Source of the DNA: Carallia brachiata
Lineage: Eukaryota; Streptophyta; Magnoliopsida; Malpighiales; Rhizophoraceae
Direction: 5' to 3'
NCBI GenBank assembly: GCA_021464245.1
Contig: JADCRB010000024.1
Span: forward strand, 181,681-245,680
DNA: 64,000 nucleotides
Shown: piece by piece, positions 50,961 to 63,112 of the stretch
Position numbering within the stretch: the first letter of the stretch is position 1
Layout: each line of letters begins with the position of its first letter
Notes under the pieces: generated by a model
Told to the model about the DNA's origin: nothing
Databases searched by the model: none
What the model saw: the letters and a program-made list of their open reading frames with translations, nothing else
Made by a program: the position numbers and the translations under genes

Positions 50961-51613
50961 TGATGATGATGGTGGATAAAGAGAAAAAATGTTGTGAGAG
51001 AAAATGTAGAAAAAAAAAGAAAAATAAATTAAAAAAACATCTTTTATTGTTTTGTCATTCTATTTTTTCTTCGAGAAATGCTTTCAATTTTTCAATAAAA
51101 AACAGAAAAACGAAAACGATACCGAATATATTTTTTGTTTTTTTGTGAAAAATAAACGAAAAACAGAAAACGGAAAATAAAAATCATACCAAACGGGGCC
51201 TAAATTAATCACATTTTTTTATTTGTTAGATTGCATACCTATATTTTTTTTATAAAAAAATCATTTCATGAATATAACAATCATCGAAATCATTAGGTTG
51301 AAATCAAAAATTACTTATTAACGTTCGTTCAACCATTTTTATGAAGAAGATTCATTATCAAAACACTAATAAATTTGAAATGAGCCTCCTTCAAATATAA
51401 TTACAATATTAATAAATTTAAAATTTACATGCCACATTCACACAAATCTTCGAATTATTGGGGAGCAACAATAACTTTACGTAATCTTATAGAGCAATTC
51501 AGTTATTTCAATTACTTTGGTTTTATTTTTATTTTAATCAGCAATTGACGGCGTCGTGTGGGGCTTGAATAATGAAACTCTTGAAAAAAAAAAAAATTAT
51601 TACAGACAATTGG

Positions 51614-52066
51614 TTATGTTAAGATTGTCACAATTGAACCAATTATTAAACTAAAAAAAATAATAGATTAAAATTTAACTGGTTAAATTGATATTTAATA
51701 ATATATATGTATAAAAGTAATTTAAAAAAAATATTTATAAATAATAATTAAATATTAATTTTTTTAATTTTAAGGATTAAATCAAAAATTTTAATCTAAT
51801 TTAAGATTAAATTAAAATTTTTAATTAAATTTAGAATTTAAATTATAATTTAAATAACAATTGAGGTAAAATTATAATTTGTAAATTTTTAGTTTAGTTT
51901 AGACTGATCCAACCGATCTAATTTTTACTAATTTTGACATGTTTTTGACTAGTTTTAATCGATCTGAATTCTTCTTCAAAATTAATATAAACCAAATGAG
52001 AGATCTGACTGATCAGTAATTGAATTAGTCAGATGGACCGATCTGTTCTGATTTTTTTAACACTAG
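51614..52066. mobile_element. hAT-like non-autonomous element, copy 1
   Basis: Same family as 54311-54958. Shared left part (TTATTAAACT, AGATTAAAATTTAACTGGTT, GATATTTAATA) and right part (GATCTGACTGATCAGTAA, TTAGTCAGATGGACCGATCTG, TTTTTTTAACACTAG). The ends are degenerate and no clean target duplication was found. Confidence 0.6.
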
Positions 52067-53166
52067 TTTACATAAACGCAACCAAGAATTATAATATTTT
52101 TTCATAAAAAAAACAAAGATTATAATAATTTTTATTTTTTGTAAAGAAAAATTTTAAACGTTGGATGCTTATTGCAGCTTTTTTTGTTTTCTCTAATTTT
52201 TTCCATAATACAAGTGAGCACCTGCTTATTCATTTGTGCAGACTCATATTAAAAGTTATTTATTTATGCTTTGATTCAATATCATTTATAGAATATGTCT
52301 GTCATTCAAATACTAATTAAAGAACCTTTTAATAGGAAGGATATGTCGCTTCATAACTGATAAAAGAGACATTCTCATAAGGAAAAATATAGGTGGACGG
52401 GATTTGGTGGACAGAGAATAGACGCGGGAATTTTTTTGTGTAACTAGATAATTTTTTTATGCAACGAGAAACTAAATTATTGTAACAAATTTTGAAGTAT
52501 TTTTTTATATATTTTTTAGTTGTAAAAATTAAACGCCTAATTGTACAAATAAATCACTTAGTTGCACAAAAAAAATTTTCAGTCTATTTTCGGTCCATCT
52601 AATCCCGTCTACCTAACGGGACTCCTGTCATAAATAACTGTAATGATTATCAAATTTCCCACTTCTACTCAATACTGTACATTTTGTTAAACGGCTGCAC
52701 TTCAACTTGATTCCTACATTTTGTTGGGAGAGCGTTATAAAGGAGATTCAAATATGGATCAATTGCTTAAGGATACGATAATTATCCACCAAACTTTTAT
52801 TTTGAGTAATATGTTTTTTAATATCATATGGTTATAGTTCGTGTCAAAAATAATGAAATTTGAATTGAAATATTAAAATAGTATCTAGCAATCTCAAATT
52901 GCCGAATAACTTCATTGAAGTTTTACCTATCATAAAACGTTAGCTAAGTTTTCTAACGATTTTATTTTAAAAGTTTTGAAGTCTAATTTTAAAAATATTG
53001 TAATTTATGAAAATAAAAAAATTATTTTTAATATATATTTTTAATATATAATTCATAGTTTCAGAGACTTATGATAATAATAATAAATAAATAAATAAAA
53101 AAAGATCATCAGCCAAATCTAATTCTGGTTATCAAAACACAACGAACAAAAAGGGGGTGAAAAAAA

Positions 53167-55471
53167 ATGGCAATGAGAGGAGCTGCCACCACTGGCAAAG
53201 AAACCATTATGCATTGGATTTGGATTCCTCAATATCCCAGAACTTGTATTCCCCATTCCCGTTCACATCTTGTCCATACATTCTCCCCATATCCCAGTGT
53301 CCAAAATGGCAATAATCTGTCAAGCCTCTCTCCAACTTCACTCTCATTCAACTTCACCTATATTTCGGACTGCGTTTTTGGCTTAAATTCCTCAATCCAT
53401 GCATCATTTTACAGAATTCTGAATTGGGTTGCTTTGGAAATTCTTTGTTCATGTGCCAAATCATTGTTGAAAGTCTGGCTGATTGTCCAAGTAATTCAAT
53501 TGTGATATGTCTGTCTTATTAGCAGAATTGAAGTATCCAATTTGTGCTGTACGTGGGGCAACCGCAGTTTCTATGAATAGCAAGAAAAAAGAGAGTTGGA
53601 AGATTAAAATGTTTTACGATGGGGATTGCCCACTTTGCATGCGTGAGGTTTGCATATCCCCATTTTCTTTTTTCTTTTTTACTATTTGCAAGATCTTATT
53701 TTTCTTGCAAAAATGTATTGATTCCAGGTCACTATGCGAAGAGAGAGGAATATAAATTATGGTAACCATAAAGTTTGTTGACATAAGCTCAGATGAATAC
53801 TCTCCTGAGGAGAATCAAGGCCTGGACTACAAGATGTCAACTGTAACAAATATAGAGCAGCACTCATCTTCTTGTTGCATAAGCAGTGTCAGTGATGAGT
53901 GTTAGATTGTTTATTGTGTAGGTGATGGGAAGAATTCATGCTATCCTTTCGGATGGGACGGCACTCACAGATGTGGAAGTATGCATCTGCTCCTTTACCA
54001 TTATTGAGTTTTTTTTTTTAATTTTTATTTTTATTTTAGATCAGTTGTAATGCATCTGAGGTCCCTTAATCTATTTACTTCTGAATCTAGTTTTGACTAA
54101 TAACTCGAAAGAGTTCCCTGTGTCTGAGTGTCTGCCACTTCATTAAAAAATAAAACAATTACTTGACATTGGTGTGGATCTAGACATCCCTTGTCTACTT
54201 GCGAACCACACAAAAGAATGTGCATAAACACCGAGTGGTGATTAGACTATAAGCATTAAGGTTTGGGGACTTAATAAAGGCTCGGTGAAATTACGTATAT
54301 TGACACTAATCAATGTTATAAAAATCAGATCAGTCATTAAACTGAAAATTTTAGTGATTTAAGATCTAACTGGTTTAACCAAAAATTGAATCGGTAAAAT
54401 CGGTATTTAATATTAAATATATAAAAAATAAATATTTATATATATTACACTAAAAAATTTATATGTATAATGTAATATTATAATATATATGTATGCATTG
54501 AAATACTTACATTTATAAATTTAAAATAAATGATTAACAATTTATTAGAAAATAAAATTAACAAATTAAGAAAATTAATAATTGTCATAATAAAAAGAAA
54601 AAATAGAAAGTGTTAATATATTAATTATATAGGATGGTGTATGTATTATGTGAGAAGTATGAGAAAATAATAAATAAAAAAAAAAGAGTTTACAATAAGT
54701 TGTAAGTTGGTCTAGTGGTGTGAGACTTATTTTTCTTATTGGATGTCAGAGGTTCAAAACCCAACTTTTACAAAATAATGTGAAGTTTTTTCTAATTATT
54801 AAACTCGGTCAACCCGGGGCCAGTTGAACCGGTTCGTTAACCAGGTTTTGACCAGTCCGATCTGATGCCATTTTTAAGTTAAACTCAGACCGGATCTCTG
54901 ACTGATCACTAGTCCGACCGGTTAAACCGGCTGATCAGGTCCGAGTTTAACAACATTGACACTAATAGGCTCACTTGAAGGCTCTGTTTGGAACTTTAAG
55001 TTGAGGTGTCTCCAGAAAGACGACGTTTTCTGTTGAAAACTTCTGCAGGCAAACAGAAGATTATATGAACAAGTTGGTCTTGGAAGGGTTTTTGCCATTA
55101 CTAGATACGAACCTGTGAGCATCATTCTTCAAAACAGTGTTTTTGATCAATTATTTTCCCTAAGGGCTGCTACATTTCTATTTTTTATTGATCATTGACA
55201 GAATCATGCTACTTGTAGATTGCAACTTTGGTGAATGCAATATATAGTGTTTGGGCCAAGTATCGTCTTCAAATTAGAGGTAACCACTTCCTGCATGGGC
55301 TTCTTTGTCTGATTTTCACCGCTACTAGTAGTCTGGTGCATTCCTTAGGATAACCATTTAATGGCAATGACCTACCGTGTCTCAGGCCGACTGCCTCTGG
55401 ATGAAATTCTGGAATTGCGAAAGAAGAAGGTAGGTGAAGCCAACTTGATGAATCTCCCCTTTCTGTCATGA
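53167..55471 (+). CDS. DCC-family (DUF393) thiol-disulfide oxidoreductase-like protein, frameshifted in exon 3
   Basis: Family named for its DxxCxxC motif, here DGDCPLCMRE. Plant members are targeted to mitochondria or plastids and are thought to act in thiol redox. Clear exons: (start uncertain)-53647, 53728-53842, 53922-53978, 55049-55114, 55219-55279, 55386-55471. Family segments in order: SWKIKMFYDGDCPLCMRE, FVDISSDEYSPEENQGLDYK, VMGRIHAILSDGTALTDVE, RRLYEQVGLGRVFAITRYEP, VWAKYRLQIRGRLPLDEILE. Exon 3 has an extra A near 53764-53765 (GGTAACCATA for GGTACCATA), giving a stop. The N-terminal frame from ATG 53167 resembles a targeting peptide but does not join the core cleanly at 53447-53525. 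A small intron or another indel is needed there. Confidence 0.88.
54311..54958. mobile_element. hAT-like non-autonomous element, copy 2, in DCC intron
   Basis: Termini CAATGTTATAAA and, inverted, CAATGTTGTTAAA. Flanked by an 8-bp repeat ACACTAAT (54303-54310 and 54959-54966), the duplication length of hAT elements. No coding. Rich in ACCGGTT-like motifs near the right end (54820-54940). Lies between DCC exons 4 and 5. Confidence 0.72.
54700..54790 (+). mobile_element. tRNA/SINE-like unit nested in the hAT-like element
   Basis: A-box-like GTTGGTCTAGTGGTGTGAG and B-box-like GAGGTTCAAAACCCA, about 35 bp apart. Absent from the shorter copy at 51614-52066, so it appears to be a later insertion. 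Exact ends and target duplication not resolved. Confidence 0.5.
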
Positions 55472-56042
55472 CCTTTTATGTCAAATCTGTTTCCATATCT
55501 TCATGTTTCCAACCTTGGGCAAGAAATCTTGCCTGCAACATTCTGCACTTTATGGTTAATTAAGAATAACAATACAATTAACATTTAGCGAGCTGACCGA
55601 TAAACATCACCCCCGGAAGACTGCAAACGACTACCAATAAACATAAATCCCCAAATGACCACCCACGGCCAGCCATTAAATCTGTCTCAAAAATTGCACT
55701 GAAAGTTTCACATCAATCAAAAAAGGATGAAATATTTCATGCTTCCAAATCTTTCAAGTTCTCGTCGTATCTAAAAAATAGTGTCTTGCCGAACTTTACA
55801 CAATCTTACTCTTGTTTTCATAAAAAGCCAGCTTCTGTGAACAATAGAGTAACTTTACCGTTAATATCAACGTTCTTCATTATACAAGTAGTGATATCAT
55901 GATTGATTTTTATTTTTGTCGGAGGTAGATCAAAGACACAACATAAATGCCTTGTGTTGCTGGAACACAAGAGTTCCTGCGTTCATTCGTATAGCCATTC
56001 GCCAAACGACTTTATTATTCCAATTTCCAAGGATTAATGAAA
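55472..56042. other. 3'-to-3' spacer between DCC and UGT
   Basis: Holds the two convergent 3' ends. No additional gene or repeat recognised. Confidence 0.5.
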
Positions 56043-57884
56043 TTATGCTTCCTTTCCTTCCATCATCCGTGCTACAAATTCATTGATATACCTATCTGAG
56101 CTACCACCTGCACTGACAGTTTTCCTGGCAAGTTCTCTCCATTTAGAGGCATTTTGCTTAATTTCTTGACCATTCTCACTGTCCATAACCTGCCTTATGC
56201 ACTTCTCAATCTCTTCTCTTGTTAGAATTCCCTCCGCATCTTTCTTGGCTCTCACTCCCACTTTCCATACGTCCTCCATGAACTTGGCATTGGTCGGCTG
56301 GTCACTCCACTGTGCCACGCCTACCATCGGCACGCCAAGGCTCAATCCCTCTAAAGTTGAATTCCAACCACAATGTGTCACAAAACATCCCACAGATTGA
56401 TGAGCTAGCACCTCGAGTTGGTTGCACCATGTCACAACTAGCCCCGTCTCGCCATCTGGGTCTCGAAATCCAATCGGTAACTTCTTCTCTGACTCCTTAA
56501 TAACCCACAAGAAGGGCTTGTTGCTTGCTTTCAGACCCCAGGCTATTTCTTCAACCTGTTTAGCTGATGTCTCTGCCATGCTTCCGAAGGACACATAGAC
56601 TACTGACTTGGATGGTTTAGTGTCTAGCCATCTCAGGCACTGCTCACTCGCTGGTTCCCAGAAACTAGCCCCATAACCTGTGTCTCCGTCAATTTGGTGG
56701 TCTAAGTATGCTGAAGGCACCATTGGTCCAACCATCACCAGAGGCCAAAGTCCCATCAAGGCCCTCAGTAACTTTTTAACAGACAGCAGTGAAAAGTATT
56801 AGAAATTAAAGTGCCATGTGCAGATCACTATTGTTGACAATTCAAAGATATGTCACCAACAGTTCCTTGAAATATAATGACTGAAAACAAACAAATTCGG
56901 TTCTCCTAAATTCCTCAATTTTCTTGGAATTATGTTTAGGAGGTAGCTTCTGATTATCTTCTTGCTCCATTCTTATACAGCATAAAAAAAATTTGATGAC
57001 CACAACTGAAATCTGAACTGCTTTTTTGATGAGAATTCGAGGTCCCAATACAACTATCAGTTATTCCCACTTTTGTCTTGAGAGTCTAGCTATGGTATGA
57101 CTTTCATTTCATTCAATTAGAACAGTTCCTTTATTTTTTTTAGCCTCTAACCTATCATACACAAATTCATACACTGAAATGAGTTCTTTAGATGACTACA
57201 TGATGTGTAGATATGAGCATGGAAGGAATTCAATTACCTCTGACTCAAGATCTTCAAAGGAGTTACAGAACACCCAATCATTTTTATTCAAGTTGTGAAA
57301 TTTCTCCATGATGGAAGCCAAATAAGCAGAGTGGCTAGCCGGGGATGCCAGAAAACTTGGCAATTCATGGAAGCCAAGTGGAGGAAGGCCCGGCAACAAC
57401 AAAGGGGTCGGATCAGTTCCCTGCTTCAGAGGCAAAGACAGGAGACCACGATCAATTTGCCAGTACATGGAGCAGACAGAAGCTGAATTAGTCAAGAAAA
57501 CAGCTGCATATATCCCGAACGCTTTGGCCACATCAAGAGCCCAAGGCAGCAACGAATCATAAACTACACAGCTAACCGGCGAGCCGGAGGCATTTGACTT
57601 GTTTATGAGGTTTGCCAGAGTCCTGGAGCCAGCAGTTTTGAATGACTCCAAGTAAGATTCCACGCTTGATGCTTGCTTGAAGCCACCATTGTCGAAGCCA
57701 TCGGAGATGGGCTCTACCTGCACTAAGGGGTGAGCTTGAACGTAGTTGACAGTGTAAGGGGTGGTGGCAAGCGTGGCCTTCAGTCCTTTGGAGGCCAGTC
57801 GTTGGCAAACTGGAGGAGGGGGTTTATGTGGCCCTGGGCTGGATATGTGAGAACTATCACATGACTCCGGCTCTGATTCTCCAT
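56043..57884 (-). CDS. Family 1 UDP-glycosyltransferase, UGT74-like, frameshifted near the N-terminus
   Basis: Cytosolic enzyme moving a sugar from UDP-sugar to a small acceptor. UGT74-group members act on auxins, salicylate, glucosinolate precursors or terpenoids; the acceptor here is unknown. Two exons, 57884-57238 and 56771-56043, one phase-0 intron; 458 aa once in frame, the usual size. Catalytic His about 19 (AQGHINP) and partner Asp about 110 (VVYDSLLPW). The PSPG box starts WCNQLEVLAHQ, includes HCGWNSTLEGLSLGVP and ends WSDQ; its last Gln fits UDP-glucose use. The frame breaks near 57802-57803: GCCAACGACTGG lacks one A relative to the family reading FAKRLASKGLK, and the raw frame stops soon after. 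Start MENQSRSHVIVLTYPAQGH is typical. Confidence 0.94.
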
Positions 57885-59535
57885 TACTTGCCTGTCTGAT
57901 TCGCTGCTCTTGTTTTTGTTTTGATGGTTAATATAAAGGGTACTGTTAGATGAACATATAAATTTGTGTTATATTATAATTATATATATATATATATAAA
58001 TATAATTTTTATTATTAAAAAATATAATTTTTATTGTAATATATCCTAAGCGTATATCATAAAAATATGCCTATTAACCTTTTCTCTAATATAAAACTGA
58101 GTCTTAATACACGTATACATCAAGCAAATGACAAACGGAAAACAGTGTAATTGACTCAGACACGTCAATCAAATGACAAACAGGAAACAACATAAAAAAT
58201 CGATTGTTTTATAAAATTAAATAATTAATATTTATAATAAAAAATTAATAAAAAATATATTTATTTTTATTAAAAATATTAATTTTTTAATTGTACATAT
58301 CAATCAGTTAATTACATTATAATTATTCTTGCCTGAAAATTTTTATGTCTGTGAATATTTTTCGTATAAAACCGATATAAATGGACGATCCTTAACGTCT
58401 AATGTAATCAAAAATTTTGGTCACAATGAATGGTGCTTCAGTAGAAAAAGGTGTGCTGGTGTAGCTTTTTCTTGACAATTGCATCCCCAGTCCTCGGCCA
58501 CATGTAAGGTCTGAAGACATCCTTGTTGAATTTCTGCACCAACATACTTTTCAGCACTAAATATAAGTTTCTTGTTGAATTTCTCTAAACTTCTTGTCCC
58601 TACCAGCCAAATAGACATTTAAACGGACAAAACAAGATATGTCACATGGTTAATAATAGCAGTGCCAAGAAGAGAAGAAATTACCCAGCTGCCATTGGAA
58701 TTCTGATCTCAATTTGATTCTGAATAGTGTTTATAAGGAGCCCATAAGAATGGAAAACTACAATGTCCAAGCCTGGCTTTAAGCCTCGTCAATAACCTTC
58801 ATGGATAGTTTAAAATTGAACAAAAATACAGCAAAAACATAAGATGAATAGTGAAGTTGGCTACTTAAATCGCTTTGTATAATTTAGGGTGTGATACAAA
58901 AACATTTAAAAAAAAAATCTCTACGTTAGAGGCTGCTAAGTCCAAATGGCGGGGTGAGCTTGTTATAGTGAGGTGTTCATGTTTTCAAGATAAGCCAAAA
59001 TAATTATAGCTCACTTAGTGTTAGGTTTAACCGCTTAAAAGTTAATTGAAAGAAAGTGATAAGGAAAAAAATAGTGGAAAAAAAGTAATTTTTTTAATAG
59101 TTATTTGAATATGTTAGAAATAAATATGAAAGAAAATGATTAAAAAAGTAAATTTTTTATTTGGATATGAAAAGGAAGTTAAGAGATTTGATTTTTCCTC
59201 TCAAAATGATAAGCAAATATGAAAGCTACAGAATTTCAAGCATATTAGCACATTGCTTGTACTCGAGCTTTACCCGGAGCGATGGACACAAGGATACCTG
59301 CCTATCTTGTGCTCCATCTATCCATTTTTACAGTATATGTAAAGAAAAACTTTTCCTGATCTCCACAGGGGAAACTTTTCCTGATCTCCACAGGGGCCAG
59401 GATTGTACAACGGCTGCATCTACAACTACAATGATTCCAAACCGTCTTGAAAACTCCACTCAAAATTTTGCTTGTGCAGCATTTTCATTTATATGCAATG
59501 GTGAGCTGTTCAACCTTCACAGCAAGCACTGATAT
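57885..59535. other. Intergenic region between UGT and CBP60
   Basis: UGT promoter side (57885-58400), with a (TA)n tract near 57980-58000, then AT-rich DNA. A 66-codon minus-strand frame at 58421-58618 matches nothing I recognise. No supported gene. Confidence 0.45.
59350..59396 (+). repeat. 25-bp tandem duplication
   Basis: CTTTTCCTGATCTCCACAGG is repeated with period 25 (starts 59350 and 59375), the two copies identical over 22 bases. Lies just beyond the CBP60 stop codon, in its probable 3' region. Confidence 0.85.
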
Positions 59536-62500
59536 CTATGGATTTCTCAAACACAACTTTCTTTTGATCACAAGTTTCCTAATTGAGAACCATTTTAACA
59601 CGCTAGAGACCATAGTCCATCTCCTCTGAGCCTTATCAACCGAACGTGCCAGCAAGAAGCTATCAACAGCACTTTGTAAATCAGCTTGTGTTTCCAGACC
59701 AAGGTTCTGAGACTGAAGAACAGTATCAAAGAAAGGCAAATTATCCTCATCACAAAAGGCTTGACTGATGGTGTCGCATATAAGGGAACTGGGGACTTGG
59801 CCTGGGAAACTCAAAGTTTGATCATATCTAAGACCCATATTTTCCATGCTATGCAACCCATAATCATCCAAAGCACTCATTCCCCCAACAGAATACATAG
59901 ATGAAATGATATCTGGAGACGATGCACTTGGACGTGCATAATCCAATCCACCAGACTTTTGGGGAGCCAAAAGCTTGCTTCCATCAGAATTTTCTGCCCT
60001 CGATGAGCTGGAGTTGTAAGGAACATTAGACAAGTGTGAAGAGCCACCTGCTATAGAGGTTTCATCTTCGAAAGGGACAACATCCCCCCAGTGATCAAAT
60101 GCAGCAATCACCAAGGTTTGAGCATTAGCCTGTAGGCAGGGTTGAATATAAGCAACCAGTAATGATAGAAACTAGTGAAAAAGGTACGGCTAAAGAGAAA
60201 GTTTCGAGAACTGTGCCTTTTCAGCTTCAGACAGCTTATCAATAGGAACATACTGGCTTTCCAAAAGTAGTCCCATAATTTGTCCCACAACGTTAAAGAG
60301 CACACCGATTTTGTGCTGAGAACCGGGAGGGCAGTACAAGTATATTCTTTTATCAAGTACACATGTCTGAGCATGCTCTATAGTCGCTTCCCACATCTTA
60401 GCAGACATTCCCGTGCCAAGGATCTGCATACAAATTAATGAATGAAAGTCATTACATGCTAAGGATATGGTACTGATCATTTTGGCACTCACAGGTGTTG
60501 AACTTCATGAAGAGTCATGAGTCATGACATGATCTAAGGCACGGAAAAAGCATGAATATTCTTTTGACTTGAGTCTGCGGTTTGAGATTATTTTTCTCAA
60601 TTACAATTAGTTTCATCCAGATGGACCTCAGAAATCTTGAAAATGACTTGTTCAATGCACATTAACAGAGGCTTATATGAATCCAAATGACTAATCTCAG
60701 CTAGCAGGCATGAAAGGTCATATAACCTCCTTGGTTCATAAGAAATTAAGAAGCCTCAGATTTTGTCCAGCAACTTGAAGACAAGGAAATGTTATAGATA
60801 TCAATTTGCAGGTTTCTTTTTCTTTTCCCCTTGTTTTCAGACTTTGGAAAGAATATGAACCAAGCAAAATATGTCATCTTCAAATGCTATAATTGATAAG
60901 AATTAGAGGTGATGAATGCCATGTATGAGGTATTTGCAGAAAATTCATACATGCCGAAGCCTTGAAGAATCTAGAAAGAACATTGTCAGGAAATCCTTCA
61001 CTGTATTAATATTTTCCCGACTCAATCGCTTATGAAAAGCTCCATCCTTGCCAATCTTTTCTAATCTCCAGACTTCATCGAGCAGAGAAGGGGGATGGTG
61101 CTTCTTGTATACTGCAAAAGAAAAAAAAAGGGTTAAAGTAGAAACTTTTTGCATCTAATTTCATGTTTGTAAAGTAGTCTCTTTCTGTCAACAACATGTT
61201 CAAGATGAAGAGCAATCCAACGACCAAATAATCCCCTCACTAGGAAAGGAGGTTCAAAGGAGGATTCATTCCCAGAACAAACACCAAGTTTTTATTGTTT
61301 CATCTGCCAAGCATCCTTTTTTGCTTTTCTCCTCTTCTTTTGCAATTTTCATGGACTCCTATTACATTGTTTATTTTGGTATTAGAATCCAAGGGGTTAG
61401 TTGTTCTACCCAGCCTAATCACCAATACCTATGGACCGACATTCAATGCCAAGTCTGCAACTCCCAGAAAATTTCAATGCGAGAGATTTCATACAAGGAT
61501 CACAACTTAAAACATTTAGCCTTTCTGCTGTATGTTGCATGCTTTGGCAATAAGACACAAGTACATAAATCTCCTCGAAAGCATGCAGAAGATGACTATG
61601 TAAATGCAAAATCTGGACTTCCGTTCATAACCACTATGAATGATGCACAGGCAACATCATTTCTCAAACCAAATGCAAAACAACTTCTGATAGATATCAT
61701 AACCTCATATCTGAAAAGGCAGTAGTTTCATTGATCAACAATAACATGAATTGATATGTAAATCATTATAGCCCTCAAGTATCAAATGGGAGATGGATAA
61801 ATCAGCACTTACATTCTCCTCGATGATCTCTGACAATGAAGGATTCTGTCTTTGCCTCTCTAACCTTAGCTCCATCCAAATTATCCACAACTCTTGCCCC
61901 AAGCTTGAATTTCCGACTCCTTGTCCAGCTTGAATTATCAGTAAATGATATCTCACCCAATAACCCAATCCCCTCTTTAAGATTCAGAAGCACATCTCCC
62001 ATTAGCAGGGGCTTCTTTCCTCTCTCTCTTACAATATTATTCTTAAAATCTTCGGATGTCCAATTCACTTTCATCACTGTCAAAATCTCCCTCAAGGACA
62101 ACAATTTCCACAGTTGCAGAAGATTCAAGACCGGAATTGACAATCTTACCAGTAAGAGCATCAATCAAAACTACTTTACAGCACCACATTCTTCTCCTTC
62201 AATTCGAGCTCCCGTGAACACGGGAAGGGAGAGGTTGTTTGAGAACTGCAGTTTTAAGCTTCTGAAGTCAGAAGAATCCACATCTTTCCCACTGTTTCTG
62301 GTCAAATATGCACAACAAACATCATGTATCCAAAGACTAATGAGCGTCTCAACTTGCAACCACATGTAAATCACACTTCTTACAGTTATCTTCTAATTGA
62401 TTCAGGATGAAAGTAACCGCAACATCACAGTATTATTTCTTACCTTTTGATGGTGGCCAAATATTTTTTGAGAGCTAACTCCACTTCCTCTTTTACCTGT

Positions 62501-63112
62501 AGAACATCATACTTTAGAATCAATGACAATATTCATATCTAAGTTAAATTCTATGTGCATCAACAAACTAAGACAAGACAATGTATATGGCATCTAACAG
62601 CAATGACAGAATGCTCCATTTTTTAGACCACAGCACCGAGAAATGCTGCATCAAGCAAAATATAGTTGTGAAAAAGAAACTGTTAGCATTTCTATCACTT
62701 GAAGCCAATAACATGCAATTGATTTATACTTTTTTTTTTTTTTCTGAATGCTCGGAATAGTAATCAAAATATTGCAACAAAAGGGTTGACAGCCAGAAAA
62801 GAAATAATTCAAAAAAAGCTTATGGAGATGTTTGACATATTATTTGAGCACTTAAAATGTCCAGGAAGTCACTCCCACAGTGCCAATTTCACTTCTTCGG
62901 AAAGCCGTATATGCAAAAGCAAAGCAAAAAATTAAAAAAACAAATAGAAAAAAGAAGTTGTTAAAATAAACCAATTAACTCAGTTGTAACTATATAAAAT
63001 ATTGAAACACTGTAACAACAAAATTTGGTCTTGATAGCACACATACCACCCTACGAATCAATGGCTCCAGAATTGGCTCCAAACAGTTAGCTGCTTGCAT
63101 CCTAATTACCTC
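59536..63112 (-). CDS. Calmodulin-binding protein 60 (CBP60) family, 5' end outside recognised sequence, frameshifted
   Basis: Plant-specific calmodulin-regulated DNA-binding factor involved in immunity and development. Six exons seen: 63112-63047, 62496-62444, 62297-61813, 61111-60951, 60423-60217, 60129-59536. About 522 codons; the first exon (KRP-rich start) is missing and should lie beyond 63112. Segments: [111 protein letters not shown]. The C-terminal basic helix [20 protein letters not shown] is a calmodulin-binding site of the CBP60a-f type. Exon 3 here lacks a G near 62174 (stop TAG) and has an apparent extra A near 62069-62071. The intron after 60217 starts with GC rather than GT. 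Confidence 0.9.

Larger units (their letters stand above)
50224..53166. other. Intergenic region between the 74-aa gene and DCC
   Basis: No gene. AT-rich, with the GA-rich tract at 50390-50960, an isolated MITE-like right end (ACCAAACGGGGCC near 51195) whose left end I could not find, and an hAT-like element at 51614-52066. Confidence 0.5.

Noticed and set aside
51190..51205. Second complete MITE ending ACCAAACGGGGCC
   Set aside because: Only a right end is visible; no matching left terminus or target duplication found.
58421..58618. 65-aa minus-strand frame near UGT
   Set aside because: No motif, no homologue recognised, AT-rich surroundings; kept only as an intergenic note.
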